From assembly GCA_023055425.1 (NCBI GenBank), contig JALGPY010000007.1, positions 86,887,136 through 86,951,135 of the forward strand: DNA of 64,000 nt, given 5' to 3'. Under the pieces are notes generated by a model, which saw nothing but the letters and a program-made list of their open reading frames with translations, was not told the origin of the DNA and did no database searches. This DNA comes from Linanthus parryae (Eukaryota; Streptophyta; Magnoliopsida; Ericales; Polemoniaceae). How positions within the stretch are numbered: the stretch's first letter is position 1; the number at the start of each line of letters is the position of its first letter. Shown here one piece after another: positions 32,410 to 43,745 of the stretch. The translations under genes were made by a program, and so were the position numbers.

Positions 32410-35310
32410 GTGGAATTAGATAAACCAGCACCAGGCGTTTTAGAGGAGAAGCTTAAAGAAGCGCCCGAATGCATGGAGGACAAACCCAAACCACAAAAGC
32501 AGGAACTGAAGGAGGTATTCCTAAGCCCAAGCGAAGAAAAGAAAAGGCCAGTCTTTCTGAGTGCAGACTTCACGAGAGAGGAAGAGGAAAGATTATTGCA
32601 GCTTCTGATCGAGTATAAGGACGTATTCGCATGGGAGTACGATGAGATGCCCGGTCTGGATACGAGCATCACCATGCACAGGTTAGATGTAATTCCCGGA
32701 TCCAAACCAATGAAGCAGAACACAAGAAGCTTTAGGCCGGAGCTCAATGTGAAGATCAAGCAAGAAATTGTCAAAATCCTGGATGCCAAATTCATCGAGC
32801 CAAATCACCATCCTACATGGTTGGCCAACATCGTGCCTGTAGTAAAGAAGAATGGGCAGCTTCGCATTTGTGTGGACTTTCGAGACCTTAATCGTTTCTG
32901 TCCCAAAGATGATTTTCCACTTCCCAAGAAGAATGGGCAGCTTCGCATGTACAGCTTCATGGACGGCTTCAGGGGGTACAACCAGATCAAGATGGACCCC
33001 GAAGATGCACGGAAAACCGCGTTCATCACTCCGGTGGGAGTCTTCAATTACACGGTTATGCGTTTTGGCCTCAAGAACGCAGGTGCAAATTATCAGCGAG
33101 CCATGATGGCCCTGTTTCACGATATGATGCACAAAGAAGTAGAATTCTATGTTGACGACTTGGTTTTCAAGTCCAAGGAAGAGGCGGACCACCTGGGGGA
33201 TTTGCGGAATGTGTTCAACAGATGCAGAAGCTTTCAATTAAAGATGAACCCCATGAAGTGCGCATTCGGAGTAACATCAGGGAAATTCTTGGGATGTGTG
33301 GTACATCGTCAAGGAATAGAGCCCGATCTTGCGAAAATATCGGCCATCACTAGCATGACGGCGCCGCACAACCAAAGTGCTTTGAAGACCTTCTTGGGAA
33401 AGCTATCCTACCTGCGAAGGTTCATCTCGGCGATCGCCGAAATCACCTTTTGTTTCAGTGATCTTCTCAAGAAGGATGTTGTATATAACTGGACTACGGA
33501 GCATGAAGCTGCGTTTGGAAAGCTAAAGGACCTATTGCCATCGTCAAAGGTAATGATCGCACCCCAACTCGGATCACCACTCTTGCTGTATTTGACGTTG
33601 ACGAAGAGGTCTATAGGGGCACTCCTGGCTCAGGAGTATGAGGGGCAAAAAAGGCCGATCTACTACATTTCTCGCATAGTGCAGCCAGCAGAATCAAGGT
33701 ACACGGACATCGAGCGTCATTGCCTTGCCCTATTCTTTGTAATAGAAAAGTTAAAGCACTACTTTGCTTCGCACAAAGTGGTGGTGGTCTCAAAGAGTGA
33801 TCCTATACGGTATCTTTTGACCCACACTACCCCTGGGGGAAGACTAGCAAAATGGTATATGACCATTTCTCAATATGACATCACGTGTGTTCGACCCCGG
33901 GCAATCAAGTCGCAAGCGGTGGCGGATTGGCTAGCACAGTTCCCTGATAATAGTCATGAGCCTGTGATTGAGGAAGAATTGGAAGGACCTGAAATCTACG
34001 CAGTCGAGTTGCCTTACTGGACGCTCCATTTCGACGGGTCGTCAACAAGGAAAGGTGGAGGCATCGGGATAGTCCTGACCAAACCTGATGGAGAGGTCAT
34101 ACAGATGTCCGCGAAGCTTGACTTCGCAGTTACTAACAACGAAGCAGAGCATGAAGCTCTTATCGCAGGTCTTCGCGTAGCGAGGGCGCTAGAAGTAAGC
34201 AACTTGACGGTTATGGGGGACTCCAAACTAATCGTCAAACAAGCCTCGGGCGAGTATGGTTTGAAGGAGATAAACCTATTGCCCTACCGGACTTTGGTGC
34301 AGAATTTGGTTCGGCAGTTCTGCGATGTCGGGTACGAGCACAAACCCAGAGTGGACAATAGGCACGCTGATGCTTTAGCTAACTTGGGATCCAAGGTTAG
34401 TGCGGATAAATGTCCCGCGAGAATTTCGATTGAAGTGCGGACGTCCTCGGCGTTGACAGAGGACGCGTGCGACGACGAATGCATGGATGATGCGGACTGG
34501 AGAAAGTCAATATTGCGTGCCATCGCAGAAGGAACGAGCAACGAGAACAGGGCATCCACAAAGGGGTATTGCGTACATGACAATACCCTCTACTACAAAG
34601 GCCCTGGCGGAATACTCTTGCGGTGCGTCTCGGAGCAGGAGGGACAAGCGCTGTTACAAAAGATTCACCAACATGCTTGTGGGGAAAGTGAGGTGTCAAT
34701 CTATCAGAAAGCCCAGAGGTATGGGATTCACTGGCCGGATATGTCAACGGTCGCAGCATTGATCCAAGGAAATTGCGAGAGTTGTGCACTGATCAAAGAC
34801 TCTCTATCAATTGCTTTGACCGATGATGATGTGGATTGGAGGAAGCCACTCCTTGACTTTCTCGCGCAAGGAATTGAGCCTGAGTCGAGAAAGGAATCCG
34901 AGAAACTAAAGAGAAAAGCTGCACGGTATGTGGTGCAAGAAAGTATACTTTGGCGAAGGGGCCACGAAGGTAACCTGCTGCGATGCCTAGACAGCAAGGA
35001 AGCACAAGAGGTGATGGACCTCTCTCATCAAGTAGAGCACCAGGGAGGTGCGAAGTTCTGCAGACAGAACCTCACAGTCGGTTACTTCTGGCCCACCATG
35101 GAAGCAGATTGCCGCGCTAAAGTAAGAAGGTGTCAGGAGTGCCAATTCAAAGGCAACCTAGTGCATGCTCCTGCTGTAGATCTACATGCATTGGGAACAC
35201 CATGGCCGTTTCATACTTGGGCTATGGATTTTGTTGGCCCCATCCGACCAACCTCGCACGGGAATCAATTCATTCTCACCGCGACCGAGTTGTTCACTAA
35301 GTGGGTATAA
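32410..35310 (+). pseudogene. pol (RT, RNase H, second RNase H, integrase), copy 1, truncated
   Basis: The frame has RT with VCVDFRDLN-like RICVDFRDLNRFCPKDDFPL, MRFGLKNAGANYQRAMM and catalytic YVDDL (about residues 250-254). A weak first RNase H follows, whose catalytic Asp is missing (LYLTLTKRSIGALL). The second, Tat-type RNase H (about 535-670) keeps all expected acids: HFDGS, NNEAEHEAL, MGDSKLIV and NRHADALANL. Integrase starts with two zinc-like modules (about 695-797 and 809-914) and then WAMDFVGPI. A TAA at 35308 (TKWV*, where copy 2 reads TKWVEAIPL) cuts it inside the integrase core, and a 1-base deletion follows near 35485. RT also has an odd 23-base internal repeat. Confidence 0.88.
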
Positions 35311-36053
35311 GCAATACCACTAAAGACAGCAAATGCGCTCGCTGTAGTCCATTTCATCCAAGAGAACATCATATGTAGGTTTGGCATTCCTAACACAATT
35401 CTCTCGGATAATGGTACCCCCTTCGTCAATCGCCAGGTAGCTGCGAAGCTAGCAGAGTACAACATAAGGCAGATATGCTCTACCCCTACTATCCGAAAGG
35501 GAATGGTCAAGCGGAGGCAACCAACAAGACGCTGTTGAGAATCTTGAGTAAGATGGTTGAAGACGACCACAAGAAATGGGCTGATTCCTTGAACATAGCC
35601 TTCTGGGCGTATCAAACTTCTCCAAGGACGCCCACATGAGTCTCGCCATTTCTTTTATGCTATGGAGCTGTGGTACCTGCGGAGGCGAAGATCAACTCTG
35701 CAAGGTTGGCCTTCCATGAACTATATGAGAACCAACACGATCACGACTTGGTTCTGTTAGAAGAAAAGCAGGAGCAGGCTAAACGGACTAACAAGCGATA
35801 TCAGGAAAGGATCGCTCGCGCGTACAACAAGACAGTCCAACGTCGAGATTTCGCAGTTGGGGACCTGGTCTTGCATGCATCGGATCATAGCATGCGAGAG
35901 GCGGCTCATCCAAAATTCGCAGCCAACTGGGAAGGACCCTTCGAAGTCAAAGAAGTCTTTGACAGTGGCTACTGCAACATACAAAGGCTACATGGGACGG
36001 CCTCAACCCCAAGCTCAGACGACATGCGCTGGATTAAGAAGTATTATCCTTAA
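35311..36053 (+). pseudogene. integrase core end and C-terminus, copy 1
   Basis: After the stop at 35308 the sequence still encodes the rest of the core: ILSDNGTPFVN with the second catalytic Asp, and GNGQAEATNKTLL with the Glu. These are now split by a 1-base deletion relative to copy 2 (about 35485). A TGA at 35637, shared with copy 2, interrupts the segment before the open C-terminal piece 35670-36053. That piece has RRDFAVGDLVLHASDHSM, FAANWEGPFEVKEVF and ends in WIKKYYP. This C-terminus binds DNA in active elements. Confidence 0.82.
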
Positions 36054-38032
36054 CTCCTCTGATTATATGCGTTAGATTACAATGCCTACTTTGAGCTATG
36101 TATTGCTAAATATTCATGCATCTTCTCTCCCATACCAGGGAATTGTAATCTCACCTCTCCCATATGAGAGTGTTCTATAATAAAAGATTTCTCCCAAATG
36201 GGAAGAACTTTATGATTTCAGCTGTCTTTATCGCTTTATTTATTTCTTCATTTCTCAATAGCGAAAGTCCATCCGCCGTGATGGCAGCATTATGCAAATA
36301 TGATCTTAAATGATCTCTAAGCCCATCCGCCACGATGGCAGCACCATGCGAACATGATCTTGAATGATCTTTAAGCCTATCTGCCATGATAGCAGCACCA
36401 TGCGAATATGATCTTAAGTGATCTCTAAGCCTATCTGCCATGATAGCAGCACTATGATCTTAAGTGATCTTTAAGCCTATCTGCCATGATAACAGCACTA
36501 TGCAAATATGATCTTAAGTGATCTCCAAAGCCTATCTGCCAAGATAGCAGCCATACTTGATTCTTATCTTAAGAGATTCTCAAGCCTATCTGCTAAGATA
36601 GCAAAGCTATGCAAATGCGATCTCAAACGATCTAAAAACTCATCTGCTAAGACAGCAGTTCTCACGAATGATTCTCAACCTGCGAATCTATCTGTTGGAT
36701 AGCAAATCGTAGCGATAAAACAGTGCGAATATGACAATATAAAAAGTGAAGCTTGCCAATATGCATGCGAAAGTTGCAATTTGTTGTGAAAAGAACAGCA
36801 AATCAAACAAAGAGATTTATTATTCAAAATGACTTACAAATCATCTGTCCAGATAGAAGCTTACAAGCGAAAAAGCTTAGACTGAGCTAATTACCCGGCC
36901 AACATGGCTTACAATTCATCTAAATAGCAGCCTACAAGCGGAAGTTACACATAGAGGGAATCCTTACTGTAAAAGGATCGGCCTACTGGCCCTAACAGAA
37001 GCTATGCGACATAATCGCCTGCGACCAAAGATCTGTAGCAAGTAGGGTGTTCCTATAAAACGAACGGCCTACTAATGCTACAAAAGCTATGCGACGCTAT
37101 GTTCAAGATCCCAGGATCTGACAAGGCCTCTGTCTGGTCTTCTGCCCAAGAGATGTGCCTGCGGAACCACCTGTTCCAGCGTATGCGGCGCTGAAGAACA
37201 GGCAAGAAGCAACTCCTAGGGCAAGAAGCTCCTTGTCCACGGAGACGAGCACAATGGCTCGCCACCCCGAGTTCAAGAACATGGTGGCGAATGATTCTCC
37301 TCTGGGAAAGCCAGAGGAGAAATCCGCCTTTCATTACGAATCGGTAACAAGGTCAGTACGGCGCTGCACCTCGCCGGGAGGCGGCCAGAAACACGACCTG
37401 CAAGCATAATAGACGAAGAAAATCCTTCGAGCAAGCATGAGACATTATGTGCATCTTCTTTATGATGGTTATGAATATCAATAAGCCTCGTAAAGAAGAT
37501 CTTGGAAGCTATTTCTATGGCACAAAGCACAAACTCAGGTTTCACAACTTAAAGTTGCCAGCACTGAAGCCAGCAGTCGTAGGGACTCATGGCAACCCAC
37601 ATTTTCGGATGAAGGACCAAGCACTGGAAGGCAGGGATTATATAGACCCAACGGAGACCCTTCAAATATCTAGCTGAGTCAGCAAAACTTGGAAAAGGGG
37701 TAAGAATCAATCACTTACGCCTTGAAAAGAGGTAACATTCAATTACCCTACTAAAGGCTACGACGATTCAGTTGCGTATCCTAATTAATGACGGAAGGTC
37801 ATGATACGGATGGACTTACCAAGGAAAGCGTGCTTATCTGATAAGCAATTAGCGCGAAAATCAAGGCAGAATATCGTTAGCTGACGTCATAATTGATATG
37901 CACAAAGATATTCGAGCAAATCCCGGGAAGGGCAAAACAAGCATTCAAATTTTGAAAAAAAAGAAGGGGGAGAAACCCTGGCAAGATTACAATAATGTTT
38001 TAACATTTTGTTCAAAAAAAATTTGTTATTGT
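36054..38032 (+). other. 3' untranslated region, copy 1
   Basis: This 2 kb separates pol from the tail of the antisense gene. It starts with short CCCAT/ATGGG palindromes (36130-36205), then hairpin-bearing tandem repeats (36258-36710), then about 1.3 kb without recognisable coding. Frames such as 37155-37409 (plus) and 37273-37545 (minus) overlap each other and match nothing known, though both persist in copy 2. The minus-strand gene should terminate in the right part of this region. Confidence 0.6.
36258..36710 (+). repeat. hairpin tandem repeats, copy 1 (8-9 units of about 60 bp)
   Basis: Each unit has a core such as CCTATCTGCCATGATAGCAG plus an AT-rich part ending in GATCTTAAGTGATCT. The core folds as a stem of five pairs. 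Units 1-2 have CCATC/GATGG; units 3-6 and the last have CTATC/GATAG. Unit length varies because one unit is shortened. They lie just after pol, as in other Tat elements. Confidence 0.8.
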
Positions 38033-41000
38033 TCAAAATAAGCCTTTGACCAGGGAGTCATCAGGAGTAAACTGACGTGACAAATTTGCCACTTGCTCCA
38101 CTACTCGCTTCAACTGCTCGTAGTTGGCGCTCATTTCATGGAAGAGCTTCACAGCCTCTTCAGCTTTCTTCTTTTGCTGCTCCACCTTCTGCTCCTCAGC
38201 TGCGAGGTTATGGAAGCCGCGCTTCAAATTCACAGCCGCGCGAATCTGGGAAACTCTGTTGACGAGATACCCAAAGCCCAGCTTGCCCTGAACTTTGGCT
38301 TGAAGGTTTTGACACATGCTGAAAAGCAACTGCGCGCTCTGAGGAGAGATGGTCGGAGGTGTGGCCGCAGATAGCTGCTCCAAAATCCAGATGGCTTCGG
38401 TCAAAAACAGCCTCATGTCGAAAGGCTCTATCTCCAGAGACCTCACAAATGATCGAGGATAGGAGAGACGCATCTGAACCAGCCAGTCCACATCAGCTTG
38501 CTTCAACCCTGAGCAATGTTAAACCAAGTTAGAATATCGATCTTGAAAATGAAGAATGCAAGATGCCAACGACAATAATCGTAACATACCAGTTCCTTCA
38601 AGGATCTCGCGCAAAGAAGAAATGCGCATTGCCGGGGCAGCTGAAGACTGTCCTCGCTCCATTGCTCTCCTATCAGCTGCGAGCTCTAGCTCCTCATAGT
38701 TGGCGGGAAGGGTATAAGCTGTAACAGGTGAGATTGCAACTCCTACTTGCGAACTCCAAAAGTTCCATGCAAAAGGAATCACTGGAGGCTCAGCCCTTGC
38801 TGGAGGCATGGCAACAGTAGGAGTTGCAGCTCGATTAGGGATGCCTTCGGAGGCGAAAGCCTCAGCAACATCTGTTTCTGTTTCCTCAGCAGCAGCATTG
38901 GTATCTTCCTCCATCAGCACGGTATCAGCTTCGGCATCATCAGAAACTTCAATGATGTCCTCGAAGGGCTCTCCTGTGTACTTGGCAGCTGCGACGGGCT
39001 TCTCGGTATGAGAACTTGGCACCGGGACATAAGATGCAGAAGGATGACTCCTCTGTCCCAGCATGGCTTCATCAAAATTAACTGCGATACAAGACAGGAT
39101 GATGTGAGGTAACTTGTTTCAAACAATATCTTATTATTATAAACCAAGAGCGAGCACCTCCACGCGTAGGTGGGATTGCAGCATCTGCGTCGTGGGCTAA
39201 GGACACAGAACCATGTCTTATTAATGTATCTTCATTAAGCATATCATTAAGTTGAGCGTGACCTGGGGCGCGAAGAAACCAGTCATGATAATGTTTGGGT
39301 TATTAAGCCTAGTTCACAAATGTTGTTCAAATGATTACCTGAAGGTTCACCGCACTTGCTTACTAGCCAGTGGCGAATGTCAGCTTTTGATAAGCCATGC
39401 TTTAACGCACCAACAATCACATCTCGCTAAGTTACTGCAAGATTAAAAATCTCACCTTCGTTACCACCTGCGATCTCTTCGAAGTCCGCTTGGACTTGCT
39501 CTAGAGCAGCCGCATCTTCTTCTGGAGCCGCATCCTCCTCGTCAATTTGAGGAGCTGCATCTTCAAGAACCGCATTTCCCTCATCGGTAGGACGCACTAT
39601 GTCGTGGACGTGTTGCTCTTCTAGGCTCATTTGCTTTACGCGTTCAAGCTCCTCTTCTTCTCGCTTCCTTCTTCTTTCAGCAGCCTCCGCAGCCGTTCTC
39701 CTGGACTCGGCAAGGATGTCCTCGTCTATGGTTTCGCTGGAAACACCAGAGTGAGAACCCCTCTTCTGCCTCTTGGCCAAAAGGCCGCTGATGGTCTCAT
39801 CATCATCATCTGCAAAGGAACAAATTGGTCAATCAAGACTGCGAAAGTTAAGATAATGAGAAGAGAAGTACGATGGGGATACCTCCCGATTCTTCATCTT
39901 GTATCTCGTCTCTCTCTCCTTCTCTGACATCTTCGATTCTTTCTTTTTCTACATCATTATCCTTTTCTCTCGCCTCCCTTATCTCTTCCTCCTTTTCATC
40001 CTGATCAAACGGAACAAAAGTCTCCACTGCGAGCTCTTTCCGTGCCTTGCTTGGCATGCGACCTTTACCTTTGTCCCTGGAAGTAAGGGACCTCGCAGGA
40101 GGAGAAGTTGGAGCGCTTCTAGGGGAATAGATTGTGATTCCCCTCTGCCTTGGTCTCTTTACCCGTGTAGCAACAGTTGCTGGGGGAGACGGATCATCCC
40201 TGGGTGGAGACAAAGCTGGAGTAATGTCTATCAGCAAATAAGCAAAAACATCCATGACCTGGCGAATCCGGGTTTCAACTGTGGGAGCCATTCTCATTGC
40301 TAGCCGAACTGGTTCACCTTGTCTCCTCGCAGTGACAATGGTGGTGATCAGCGACTTGGAGCGCTCACCAGATGCGAACCTCCTCACATAGCACTGCGAC
40401 AGAAAATGGAGCATGAGTTTCAACGCATCCGAATAAAGAAACTTAAAGAATGCAAAAGAGATTGTTTACCTTGGCGAAAGTTTCGCTGTATTTGATTACA
40501 TGCGAATCGCCTTTCTTAACTGCGGCCATCTTCTCTTTCAGAATGGTGGAGGGACACAAGTGATTCTCGTGATCCAGCAACGAATAGAAGCCATATTGGG
40601 TATCATCCAGGCTACAGTTGGGACTGAAAGGGAAAGAATTCCGCTTGATCACAGGAGCTCTGCTTGGTCGAGGGGTAAACTGTGTCTCAAATCTTGCCTG
40701 CTGGGTATTCCAGGAGGCAACCCTGTTCCTGGAGTAGCCACCTTCGCGGTTTCCTGGGGGTTGCTCAAAGGGAAGGTTGCTCCTTAAAATTGTTTTACAC
40801 TCCCCAGACAGTAGTCGCTTGTAGTAGCCTCTTATGATAGACTGCGGCCAGATCGATGATGCCACCGCATCAAAGCCAAACTGGGGAGAAACGCGAGTAG
40901 GATCGACATCCACTATGATCCTCTCGTACCTAGGAGTGAGCTCGCGAACATACTCCGCAAGAGCAGGAAAAGAACCTCTTAGACACCAGCAGAAGAATTC

Positions 41001-42349
41001 GCAGTAGCGCTCGTGGAAATGATTCCCACCCTCGAAAAGGAGGTCTTCCGAGAAAGCAACAGCCTTGGAAGGATACACTTTTGGGAATCATCGAACATTC
41101 TCAACGCGCGTGGCATAAGGCCTGGCTATAAACTCGCTGCGATTGTCGCATATCAGGCTCCAGGTGCACTTAGGAAAGTGAGTTCCAAACCATCTCGCAG
41201 CCCTGCCATTATTACGCTCTTCCTACGCACCCGGGACACACCACTTACTGGGCTTAGAAGGAACATGAGCATAAGAGGGCCATCGCTCGAAGACCCACAT
41301 TGTCAAGAAGGCAATATTGACATAGGTCAGCACATCGAGGCGACCGCGCGAGTCCTTGATTGCTACAACCAGATGGTCTAATCTATGGTACAGGGTGCCC
41401 AAGACTAGAGGCCCAAGTGCGACCTTTTGACCAAGGGTCAGTTTCACAGCAAGAGGAAGGACATGATAAAAGACCCCATCATGAGGGTGGCCATCGATCA
41501 AATACCTTGACAACCAGGCGCAGAGAAAAGCACATAGGGTCAGGTGATAACCCTTGCCATTCACATAATTCTTCGCTATCGGGTTCCGGCTGAGAAGTTT
41601 CTTGGTGATACTACTGTTCGCATAATCGCGAAAGAAGTATTGCACCCACTTGTTCCAAGTGTTCTTCACAAATGTGTCAACCAGTTGCCAATCGGGAAGA
41701 AGTTCCGTAGGTGTCCATCGGGTGGAAAATTTCTTCACCTCTGACAAGCACTCCTCCATCTGCTTGTACAAAGCAACCTCTGCATCAATCCTCAAGGGAC
41801 TCAAAGGATCCACCTCACCCACAGGAGACAGATCATACATCATGTGTACATCTTCAAGAGTGGGAGCAGCCTCGAACTCAGCGAAGTGGAATGTGTGAGT
41901 CGCAGGCGAGTAACGCGAGAGAAGGTTTAGAAGCATGGACTGGTCCAGCTTCACGACAGCACCCTTCATAGCACGGACAGCAAAATATATGCAAACATCG
42001 TTTAAAGCAATGGCATGATGGGTCAGTACATGGTCAATCCACTCATCCATAAAGTCCAATTTCTGAACAAACGCTTGAGTGGAAATCGCAGTATACAGGA
42101 AAAACCCATTTTGACCCCCAATCGAACCACATCCTTGGAATCGATCAATTCGAGCATGGCCGCGTTAACTGGAGGGGTCAATGTTTGCAAATCTTCAGCA
42201 GGAACGGGGGTTGGCAGGTTCTTCACCTTAACCCTAGCATGGTAAAAGTCTTTGCCACCCAGATAGGGGGCTTTCCGCCATAAGGTCTGGGGAAGATCAG
42301 GTATCTCTTCGATCTCTTTAACGAGCTTGGGTCCTTTTGTCTTTGCCAT
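38033..42349 (-). pseudogene. antisense spliced gene for a plant mobile domain (PMD) protein, copy 1
   Basis: Six minus-strand exons can be read: 42349-40470, 40393-39883, 39809-39339, 39262-39158, 39081-38590 and 38508-38033. All five introns (76, 73, 76, 76 and 81 bases) have GT and AG ends and join the reading frames in phase. Exon 1 has the PMD signature: PATHTFHFAEFEAAPTLEDV, MMYDLSPVGEVD and LGPLVLGTLYHRLDHLV. Later exons are Ser/Pro-rich and acidic, and the last (38508-38033) ends in a coiled coil (AEEQKVEQQKKKAEEAVKLF). Total coding length is about 3.9 kb. Lesions: a frame change near 42100, TGA at 41088 and TAG at 39427 (all also in copy 2), and TAG at 41223 (this copy only). In host proteins MAIN and MAIL1 the PMD has nuclear roles; the role here is unknown. 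Confidence 0.8.
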
Positions 42350-42351
42350 TC

Positions 42352-42353
42352 CT
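42352..42353 (-). other. candidate 3' splice site just before the antisense start codon
   Basis: On the minus strand a pyrimidine-rich stretch ending TTTCTTTCCGCAG lies two bases before ATGGCAAAGAC. This looks like the acceptor of an intron in the 5' leader. A possible donor (GTAAGG near 42535) exists but differs in copy 2. Confidence 0.4.
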
Positions 42354-42844
42354 GCGGAAAGAAAGAAAAAAGGGGGGAGAAATACACATACTTTAGTTTG
42401 AATTTCAAGATTCAGCTTGAAGCAACGAGGATTTATCAGGAGAAAGATGAACAGTCCAGTGTCAATTTTGGGGTTTGAAGTTCAGAATCGTTTGTATTAT
42501 TGGGGATTTCAGAAACCCTACATTCAAAACCCTTACAATCTGGGGACTAAAATCAAGTCTGGATTTAAAGAGCAAGGTCTCCTTCATAGTTTCCAATGGA
42601 TGGTATGTTTCAGATAGTCATGGGTTTGCAGATCCAACACAGTATAAAGCATATATCGGTATGTTAAATAAAATTGAACAAGGCCAACCTTGTTTTGGTA
42701 AAGCTTGCTTGGATGCGCACAGTTGAAGAAGAAGATTGACAAGAAATAATTGATGATTGATTATTTGAATCTGCTCTTCAAGGCTTCCGGGTATCATTCA
42801 CTTTAATAGAAAGAAGTGATGCTTTGCAACAATGGAGAGCACAG

Positions 42845-42860
42845 AGTATTTATCCAAAAA
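42845..42860 (-). promoter_or_regulatory. candidate antisense TATA box, copy 1
   Basis: The minus strand reads TTTTTGGATAAATACTCTG about 500 bases upstream of the antisense ATG and just inside the 3' LTR. Copy 2 keeps it at about 63130-63145. Its position matches the better TATA motif at 12451 in Tat family 2. Confidence 0.4.
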
Positions 42861-43103
42861 CAATGAAGGGTTGCGTCCTTTCTGTAGTCCAATCGCAACC
42901 GTCACCGTCGAATCGCGCAATCACAGGACAAGATGACGTCACGCCTAAAACCCTAAAAGACCAGACGGCACGACTCTAGGGGTTTTAGGTCATAATGACA
43001 CGCACGGGGGCTGAACTTGCGTGTATTTGAATTGGTGCGTGGCGGCGACGCGTACGTTGGTTCTAGCGCATGGAAGCCTATTCGGTTGTGAGTCTTCACG
43101 CGC

Positions 43104-43117
43104 AGAAAGGGGGCTAA
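43104..43117 (+). other. polypurine tract, Tat family 1 copy 1
   Basis: AGAAAGGGGGCTAA directly precedes the 3' LTR start TGTAGATAG, as expected for the plus-strand primer. Confidence 0.85.
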
Positions 43118-43740
43118 TGTAGATAGTGCTTTCTGGACAGGAAGATCTTAGCCACGTGGCGACCATCCAGCACACCAACTGTGCTCTACACACACTAGAT
43201 CACTAGCCCCGCTGATCCACGTGGGGGCTGCGAGAGAGGGCCCTCGCATACCACCACACGGGACTTGTAGGGACTTAGTGGTTTGGAGGCTAGAGTAAGT
43301 CCTGTCGCGTGAGAGCGACAACCAAGCCCGCGTGCGACCCCTAGTAACTGCTTTTGAGAGATTTATGGCACGAGCTTCATAGACCCAGTCAAACCCGGTC
43401 AACCATTGTAACGGTTCCAGTATACGCGGATAACGTGCTGTAACAGTCCCTATATACGCGGACGAACGTGCCGTTGTGGTTAAGCTAATTAAGCCGCCAT
43501 TGATGGGCGCATTAACCACACTACAACGGTCACCTTCTCTGTTATATATAGGACGTTAACCCTTCCATACAGAGGAGGGGAACAACCGAGATATGCGAAA
43601 GCTCTGCCAAAATCCTGTCTCTCTTATACAGTACTATTGCCTTACTCTCTCCCTACACACAACCCAACACTTCATGTGTTATTTCTATCATCTGCTCTTG
43701 GTGTACATTGAATTCTCTCTGCAGGATTCTCTTGTACACA
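43118..43740 (+). repeat. 3' LTR, Tat family 1 copy 1
   Basis: It runs from TGTAGATAGTGC to CTTGTACACA and is followed by the GTAGG duplication. Compared by eye with the 5' LTR there are about 20 substitutions and two small indels. Compared with the LTR at 63403 there are about six substitutions. Confidence 0.92.
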
Positions 43741-43745
43741 GTAGG
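43741..43745 (+). other. target-site duplication GTAGG, right copy
   Basis: It pairs with 29072-29076 and confirms the right boundary of copy 1. Confidence 0.85.

Larger units (their letters stand above)
29077..43740 (+). mobile_element. Tat-type Ty3/gypsy retrotransposon, family 1, copy 1 (complete, 14.7 kb)
   Basis: LTRs at 29077-29702 and 43118-43740 flank gag, protease, RT, two RNase H domains, integrase, a repeat-rich 3' region and a minus-strand spliced PMD gene. The second RNase H and the large space between pol and the 3' LTR place it in the Tat group (Ogre/Retand/Grande relatives), some of which are known to carry extra frames there. Coding regions have in-frame stops and a frameshift in integrase, so this copy is not autonomous. 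The two LTRs differ by about 20 substitutions by eye. Confidence 0.92.

Noticed and set aside
32683..33237. 184-residue minus-strand frame opposite RT, also at 52928-53482
   Set aside because: It is a shadow of the RT frame and no domain is recognisable.
36258..36710. regularly spaced repeats that might suggest a CRISPR array
   Set aside because: The genome is a plant, the repeats are contiguous units without unique spacers, and they lie in a retrotransposon 3' region.
37155..37409. 84-residue plus-strand frame in the Tat 3' region
   Set aside because: Although kept in copy 2, the two copies are a recent duplication, so conservation is uninformative, and there is no motif.
39427..39450. a 21-base GT...AG segment (GTGAGATTTTTAATCTTGCAG, minus strand) that might remove the stop in exon 3
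   Set aside because: It is far too short for a plant intron, and removing it does not restore the frame.
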